Source: Klebsiella pneumoniae
Lineage (GTDB): Bacteria; Desulfobacterota; Binatia; Bin18
Direction of reading: 5' to 3'
NCBI GenBank assembly: GCA_945865755.1
Contig: CAMBFS010000016.1
Coordinates: 1-38,942 of the forward strand
Length of the DNA stretch: 38,942 nucleotides
Part shown: positions 34,985 through 38,942 of the stretch, in pieces
Layout of the letters: each line of letters begins with the position of its first letter
Position numbering within the stretch: the stretch's first letter is position 1
Translations under genes and position numbers: made by a program
Notes under the pieces: generated by a model
Told to the model about the DNA's origin: nothing
What the model saw: the letters and a program-made list of their open reading frames with translations, nothing else
Databases searched by the model: none

Positions 34985-35012
34985 GACCGGAGACCGGCGA
35001 CGGAGGACCGAA
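34985..35012 (+). repeat. Heptanucleotide tandem repeat GACCGGA-type x4
   Basis: Four 7-bp units (GACCGGA, GACCGGC, GACGGAG, GACCGAA) start 10 bases after the boxC stop codon, resembling the repeat at 17774. Confidence 0.75.
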
Positions 35013-35041
35013 CAAGTTCGACAATAGGAGTGAGGTGGTTT

Positions 35042-35085
35042 CCAGGTTCCCTCTCCCGGCTGGGAGAGGGTCAGGGTGAGGGGGA
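35042..35085. repeat. Dispersed hairpin repeat, uninterrupted copy
   Basis: CCAGGTTCCCTCTCCCGG is followed by CTGGGAGAGGGTCAGGGTG and a short G-run. CCCTCTCCC pairs with GGGAGAGGG. It is the intact counterpart of the split repeat at 18736-18922 and lies between boxC and boxB. Confidence 0.8.
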
Positions 35086-35135
35086 TCAAGGAAGTCCCGA
35101 TGTGGGCCGTCAAAATTCGCAATGAGGACTGAAGC

Positions 35136-36560
35136 ATGACCATCGACTACAACGAAAAAATTCCGAACAACGTCAACCTCTCAACCGACAAGACGCTGCA
35201 ACGCGCTCTGGAACGGTGGCAACCAAACTACCTCCAGTGGTGGAAAGAGATGGGGCCCGAAGGGTCGTTGGACTTCGACGTCTATCTGCGCACCGCCATC
35301 AGCGCCGATGCGTCAGGCTGGGCGCATTTTGATTACGTCAAAATGCCCGACTATCGCTGGGGGATTTTCCTCGCGCCTCCCGAAGAAGGCCGCCGCATCA
35401 ACTTCGGGGAACACAAAGGAGAACCCGCGTGGCAAGAGGTCCCCGGTGAACATCGCGCTAACTTGCGCCGCATCGTGGTCACCCAAGGAGACACCGAACC
35501 CGCCTCGGTCGAGCAACAAAAACATTTGGGACTGACCTGCCCCTCGCTGTACGACTTACGCAACCTGTTCCAGGTCAACGTCGAGGAAGGTCGCCACTTG
35601 TGGGCGATGGTGTATCTGTTGCAGCGCTATTTTGGCCGCGACGGGCGGGAAGAAGCCGAGGCGTTGCTGCAACGTCGCTCCGGGGATGCGGACCATCCGC
35701 GTATCTTGGGCGCGTTTAACCAGCCCACGCCGGACTGGCTGTCCTATTTCATGTTTACCTATTTCACTGATCGTGACGGCAAGTTCCAACTCTGCGCCTT
35801 GGCGGAATCCGGGTTTGACCCGTTGGCGCGAACAACTCAATTCATGTTGACCGAGGAAGCGCACCACATGTTCGTGGGCGAGTCCGGCATCGCGCGGGTG
35901 ATCCAGCGCACGTGCGAAATCATGCGGGAGCACCAAGTCGAAGCCCCCGACCAACTGCGCGCCCTCGGCGTGATCGACTTCGCCACGCTGCAACGCTACC
36001 TCAACTTCCACTACAGCGTGACGCTCGACCTGTTCGGCGCGGACCAATCATCCAATGCCGCGACCTTCTTTAGTTCGGGCCTGAAGGGTCGTTATGACGA
36101 GACCAAGATTCAGGACGATCATGTCCTCAAGAACGACACCTACAAGATTCTGGTTCTTGAAAACGACACGCTGGTCGAGAAAGAGGTGCCAGCGCTCGTG
36201 TCGCTCAATGAGCGGTTACGGGACGCGTTCGTGAAAGATTCGTTGCGTGGGGTGACACGCTGGAACAAAGTAATCGAACGACACGGCCTGCCGTTCCGCC
36301 TGCACCTGCCTCACAAAGGCTTCAACCGCCGCATCGGGGCATTGAACGCCGTGCGCATCTCTCCCGATGGACACGGCATCTCCGAGCCCGCGTGGGCCGC
36401 CAACGTGCACCAGTGGTTACCGACCGACGAGGATCGCGCCTTTGTCACATCGCTCATGGGCCGTGTGGTCGAGCCAGGGAAATTCGCCAACTGGATCGCG
36501 CCGCCCGCGAACGGCATCAAAGGCAAGCCGGTCGATTTTGAGTATGTGCGGTTTCAGTAG
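35136..36560 (+). CDS. boxB: Benzoyl-CoA 2,3-epoxidase, oxygenase component
   Basis: Diiron oxygenase that epoxidises benzoyl-CoA with electrons from the reductase BoxA. The 474 residues are full length. Diiron ligand regions are visible as LFQVNVEEGRHLWAM (Glu150, Glu151, His154) and FMLTEEAHHMFVGES (Glu240, Glu241, His243/244). The opening DYNEKIPNNVNL and the end NGIKGKPVDFEYVRFQ are typical. BoxA, BoxD and a benzoate-CoA ligase are not in the window. A degenerate copy of the last 108 bases of this gene, plus about 25 bases past the stop, lies at 38538-38674. Confidence 0.96.
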   Translation: MTIDYNEKIPNNVNLSTDKTLQRALERWQPNYLQWWKEMGPEGSLDFDVYLRTAISADASGWAHFDYVKMPDYRWGIFLAPPEEGRRINFGEHKGEPAWQEVPGEHRANLRRIVVTQGDTEPASVEQQKHLGLTCPSLYDLRNLFQVNVEEGRHLWAMVYLLQRYFGRDGREEAEALLQRRSGDADHPRILGAFNQPTPDWLSYFMFTYFTDRDGKFQLCALAESGFDPLARTTQFMLTEEAHHMFVGESGIARVIQRTCEIMREHQVEAPDQLRALGVIDFATLQRYLNFHYSVTLDLFGADQSSNAATFFSSGLKGRYDETKIQDDHVLKNDTYKILVLENDTLVEKEVPALVSLNERLRDAFVKDSLRGVTRWNKVIERHGLPFRLHLPHKGFNRRIGALNAVRISPDGHGISEPAWAANVHQWLPTDEDRAFVTSLMGRVVEPGKFANWIAPPANGIKGKPVDFEYVRFQ

Positions 36561-36583
36561 CGCGGGCGTGGCAGCCTGGGAGC

Positions 36584-36600
36584 GCAGGCGTCTCGCCTGC
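36584..36600. terminator. Hairpin between boxB and the HNH gene
   Basis: GCAGGCG and CGCCTGC form a 7-bp stem with a 3-base loop, 24 bases after the boxB stop and 13 bases before the end of the convergent HNH gene. It has no T-run. It marks the point where similarity to the downstream boxB remnant ends. Confidence 0.5.
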
Positions 36601-36612
36601 GTGAGAAGCGTC

Positions 36613-37017
36613 CTACAACTCAAATTGCCCACGGGCAATAAGCGTTGCCCGTGTTCGAGCACGTTTAGGTTCGTTCATCTTGAGCAAGTCGACAGTGGCT
36701 CGGCCTTCAGGCGTACGGCCCACGATCGTTGCTCCCTGAAAGGCAAAATGGGCCGCCCATATATCCTCCCGGGGATTGAACAGTCGAACCATCTGGCCCG
36801 TAACCGGATCAAAGCTCGAAAGGTTTGGGCCTTTGGCTTGATTACATCGGTTACACGCCAATGCCAGGTTGAAGGAGTCATCCGTCCCGCCATGCTGTTT
36901 GGCGCGGATATGCTCAATGTGAAAAGTAAAGACTGGCGTGTGGCGTTGATGCAGCCGGCAATATTCACAGCGGTTGCTGGCGCGTTGCCACACGAAGTCC
37001 CGGAGCGACGCCTCCAT
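36613..37017 (-). CDS. HNH endonuclease
   Basis: A compact 134-residue HNH nuclease. CEYCRLHQ and LACNRCNQAKG give the two zinc-binding Cys pairs, with the catalytic HIEHIRAKQHGG between and the Asn/Leu-rich FNLALACN segment. The C-terminal third (DPVTGQMVRLFNPREDIW and VGRTPEGRATVDLLKMNE) is a conserved tail seen in many stand-alone HNH proteins. Its ATG overlaps the stop of the upstream 92-residue gene (TAATG), so they are translated together. It may be a homing-type or defence nuclease; the target is unknown. Confidence 0.9.
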   Translation of the reverse strand: MEASLRDFVWQRASNRCEYCRLHQRHTPVFTFHIEHIRAKQHGGTDDSFNLALACNRCNQAKGPNLSSFDPVTGQMVRLFNPREDIWAAHFAFQGATIVGRTPEGRATVDLLKMNEPKRARTRATLIARGQFEL

Positions 37018-37295
37018 TACGCCGCACCATGTACTCTCAACACATCGCGGGCTTGCGCCTGGAGCACGGCGATCAGGTCTATCGCGTCCACATAGCTGTC
37101 ATATTCCGCAGCTTCCTCAGGCGTCAGCACGCCTTCATTGCACTTGTCCGCCAGCTCATCAAGACGGGCTTGAGCCTCGGGTGACGCCCGCAGCTCCGCG
37201 ATTCTCTGCGCTAGCTCCAGCGTCATACACTGCCGGATCGGTTCAAGCAGTTGTGTGAGAATGCTCGTATCCGGTGCCGTTGGAGATGTCGTCAT
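37017..37295 (-). CDS. Small acidic helical partner of the HNH nuclease
   Basis: A 92-residue protein with LLEPIRQCMTLELAQRIAELRA, then DELADKCNEGVLTPEEAAEYDSYVDAIDLIAVLQAQARDVL. The whole sequence looks alpha-helical and acidic. AAGGGGG precedes the ATG at 37295. I recall this small family repeatedly next to HNH genes in cyanobacteria and planctomycetes-like genomes, always without a described function. The 1-base stop-start overlap with the HNH gene argues for a joint role, such as an inhibitor, antitoxin or recruiter. Confidence 0.78.
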   Translation of the reverse strand: MTTSPTAPDTSILTQLLEPIRQCMTLELAQRIAELRASPEAQARLDELADKCNEGVLTPEEAAEYDSYVDAIDLIAVLQAQARDVLRVHGAA

Positions 37296-37431
37296 AATTC
37301 CCCCTTTCGCTTTTTTCTTTATGTCTACGGCCTATCGCAGATGGCTCGAAGGTGGAAGGTGCCCGCCACGGGCGGACAGAAGGAATTGGAGAGGGACGTA
37401 GGATGGGTCGAGACCCACCCTACACGCTTCA

Positions 37432-38106
37432 TCAACAAGGGTTTGCAGTAGGGCAGAGGTCAAATGTTAGTTGGTGGTCCGCTTTGTTATCAGTTCCAAA
37501 ATTGAAAATCGATAACTGAGTGCCATCTTGAATCGCGCCGATGATGTGTCCTGCACACCAGCCACCCTCACAAGTCCCCTGTCCTGCCGTACCCATTATT
37601 CCCCAATTGTAGGCAGTGGCTGTGATTCCAGCCGCAGTCAGTTTCGCTTGATGAGGGTGGCCAGCTATGGGTCCGGAAGTCCAACTTGCGTTGAATATAT
37701 CCCAGGTTCTAGCGGTGATCCGCGAAATAGAGCCAGAGATTCGCCCCCCAGTGCCAACTCCTGGAGCGCCTACTTTGAAAGTAAAAGTAGGCGACGTCCC
37801 TACGGCATAACCATGGTATGTCCCCGGCTTGAACGCCCCGACATTGAGTAGCGGCGACGCGACGATTTTGAGGGCGGCGTTGTTAAACGTGATATTGCCG
37901 TTGGTATCGACGATAAAACTCATGGAAATATCTTTGTAGGTGATGACCCCTGCCCCGTTTTGCACGGGCACGCGGCTTATTGTGACGACATTGGATGCGC
38001 CGTTGATCGTCGCCGATTGCATGTAAATGGTCGGTGCCGCGAGGCTCACCTGAGCGTGGCTGAACCCAAGTAGTAGTGACGCGAAAACGATAAGCGATGT
38101 TTTCAT
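37432..38106 (-). CDS. Secreted hypothetical protein
   Basis: A 224-residue exported protein with a Sec signal peptide (MKTSLIVFASLLLGFSHA, cleavage near VSLAA), preceded by AAGGAG 7 bases before the ATG. The mature part is beta-rich and glycine/threonine-rich, with a run of hydrophilic strands (GNITFNNAALKIVASPLLNV, FTFKVGAPGVG, ARTWDIFNASW) and four cysteines, two in TCEGGWCAGH and two at the end (LCPTANPC). I recognise no family. It lies between the intact boxB 3' end and its remnant. Confidence 0.75.
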   Translation of the reverse strand: MKTSLIVFASLLLGFSHAQVSLAAPTIYMQSATINGASNVVTISRVPVQNGAGVITYKDISMSFIVDTNGNITFNNAALKIVASPLLNVGAFKPGTYHGYAVGTSPTFTFKVGAPGVGTGGRISGSISRITARTWDIFNASWTSGPIAGHPHQAKLTAAGITATAYNWGIMGTAGQGTCEGGWCAGHIIGAIQDGTQLSIFNFGTDNKADHQLTFDLCPTANPC

Positions 38107-38236
38107 TGGTAGCTCCTTGCAGTTTGTTGTAGTGCCAAACTCTCCGGGAATGACGAGTTCCCGCGAAGGAGGTGCCCGTGGTCTGATTGCGGGACTGCGG
38201 ACTAGGAGATTCGCGCGTCGGAAGTCGCGCTCAGCG

Positions 38237-38264
38237 AAGGCGGAAGGCGGAAGGCGGAAGGCGG
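38237..38264 (+). repeat. Heptanucleotide tandem repeat AAGGCGG x4
   Basis: Four perfect 7-bp units (AAGGCGG) occur upstream of the secreted-protein gene. Unlike the other three heptad runs, this one is not just after a gene's stop codon. Confidence 0.85.
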
Positions 38265-38537
38265 AAAATCGCTCTTGTGTACAAGAGAGTCAAGCGGGAG
38301 ATGAGGCGGGGGCGAACCCGCTAGAGGATGATGAGTAAGCATAACTCAGAGTGAAGCAGTAGGTCGTGATGAGCCTATGCTATTGAGACGAGGAGAGTCA
38401 AGGGGAATTTTTACTGGGGCGAGTTCTCGCAATGAAGATCCCCTTTCTAGAAATCGCCTAAACAGACAGGCAGCACGCCTCCGAACCTCCCTGCAACGAA
38501 GCGGAAGCCTGGATACGGGCTTCCTTCAGGCTACTTG

Positions 38538-38674
38538 CTGATGGGCCGCGTGGTCGAGCCTGGGAAAGTTCGCCAACTGGATCGCGCCGCCCGCGAACGG
38601 CATCAAGGGGAAGCCGGTGGATTTTGCGTATGTGCGGTTTCAGTAGCGCGGCGGGCACGGCATCCTGGGAGCAC
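38538..38674 (+). pseudogene. Remnant of a boxB 3' end
   Basis: Aligns to 36453-36593 with about 93% identity over the 108 coding columns and continues about 25 bases past the stop codon (TAG at 38644-38646). Of seven substitutions, six are synonymous (Leu, Arg, Pro, Lys, Gly and Val codons) and one changes Glu to Ala; a single G insertion breaks the frame. It therefore descends from a diverged, once-functional boxB rather than a fresh copy of the intact gene. Confidence 0.9.
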
Positions 38675-38774
38675 GCACCAAAGAACCGGTGGACTCCCAC
38701 TACCCGTGAGTAGCTCCAGCGATAAACTCCGCTCCGCTAATCCCTAAGGCGATTTCCGGAAAAGACTATCCCAT

Positions 38775-38851
38775 GTAGCCCGGATGGAGCGGAGCGGAAT
38801 CCGGGGTGTCCCGCGCGGAACCTGGATTCCGCTCCGCTTCATCCAGGCTAC
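38775..38851. repeat. Large inverted repeat (REP-like)
   Basis: GTAGCCCGGATGGAGCGGAG (from 38775) and the matching arm ending CATCCAGGCTAC at 38851 form a stem of about 30 bp with a short GC-rich loop. Related sequence (CTCCGCTCCGCTAATCCCT) lies at 38727-38746. It is a dispersed intergenic repeat of a kind common in many Gram-negative genomes. Confidence 0.8.
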
Positions 38852-38942
38852 CTAGAAACGGTATATTCATTTCGAGAAATCACCTATAGCAATTTTCAAG
38901 TGTCCACGACCTCATATCCGCAGTGCGCGAACCAGCCGCGAA

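Larger units (their letters stand above)
38107..38942. other. Gene-poor end region with repeats and a boxB remnant
   Basis: No convincing gene is present; the short open frames at 38117-38338, 38458-38700 and 38535-38747 have no domain, and the last overlaps the boxB remnant out of frame. The region holds a heptad repeat (38237-38264), the boxB remnant (38538-38674) and a large inverted repeat (38775-38851). Confidence 0.6.

Noticed and set aside
36584..36600. Hairpin as an attachment site for the boxB insertion
   Set aside because: It lies at the end of the similarity block but has no counterpart at 38674, so I keep it only as a hairpin.
38535..38747. 70-codon open frame over the boxB remnant
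   Set aside because: It starts in the remnant and reads out of frame after the 1-bp insertion; it is not an independent gene.

Overview
The window is GC-rich chromosomal DNA from a Gram-negative, outer-membrane-bearing bacterium. It has lipid A genes (lpxA, lpxI, fabZ), an outer-membrane assembly pair (bamA, skp), many Sec, Tat and lipoprotein signal peptides, and an aerobic aromatic-degradation pair (boxC, boxB). The mix of YVTN and FG-GAP secreted proteins, a Myxococcus-type cysteine repeat and many small dispersed hairpin repeats suggests an uncultured lineage near the former Deltaproteobacteria, such as Tectomicrobia or Binatota. That placement is inference only.

Layout. Positions 1-1800 are the end of an integrated element: a tyrosine integrase lies just beyond the 3' end of tRNA-Ala(GGC). 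Positions 1870-9628 on the minus strand hold bamA, skp, fabZ, lpxA and lpxI, then a secreted YVTN beta-propeller protein. A small inverted-repeat element sits where lpxD is commonly found. Positions 9759-15059 on the plus strand hold an orphan ureD-like gene, a CheB-CheR-PAS fusion and a PAS histidine kinase. Positions 15163-16748 on the minus strand hold an ORF6N-domain protein and a flippase-like membrane protein. Positions 16876-18640 encode a two-subunit LigB-type extradiol dioxygenase resembling AmnB/AmnA, closed by a hairpin terminator. Positions 18641-24859 are a patchwork: nested repeats, a small secreted protein, a lone ABC ATPase, a sugar-1-phosphate nucleotidyltransferase, a matrixin/LamG metalloprotease, a glutamine amidotransferase, a PIN toxin with antitoxin, and a lipoprotein. 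Positions 25053-27586 hold a small gene behind a near-consensus sigma-54 promoter, then (minus strand) an operon of dodecin, an MBL-fold hydrolase and an RNase H-like exonuclease. Positions 27740-30913 encode a 1057-residue secreted protein with seven 66-residue FG-GAP-like repeats. Positions 31264-36560 hold a Tat-exported flavin amine oxidase, boxC and boxB. Positions 36613-38106 hold an HNH nuclease with a small partner and a secreted protein, and the window ends in repeats.

The most interesting signal is structural. Two genes (the nucleotidyltransferase and boxB) are each followed, about 2 kb downstream and in the same orientation, by a degenerate copy of their own 3' end. The copies differ from the intact genes largely at synonymous sites, and accessory cargo genes lie between. 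A third, much smaller case of the same topology (13 bp including the stop codon) flanks a repeat element at 15084-15175. Separately, purine-rich heptanucleotide tandem repeats lie immediately after three stop codons, and a 122-bp inverted-repeat element interrupts another repeat whose uninterrupted version is present at 35047.
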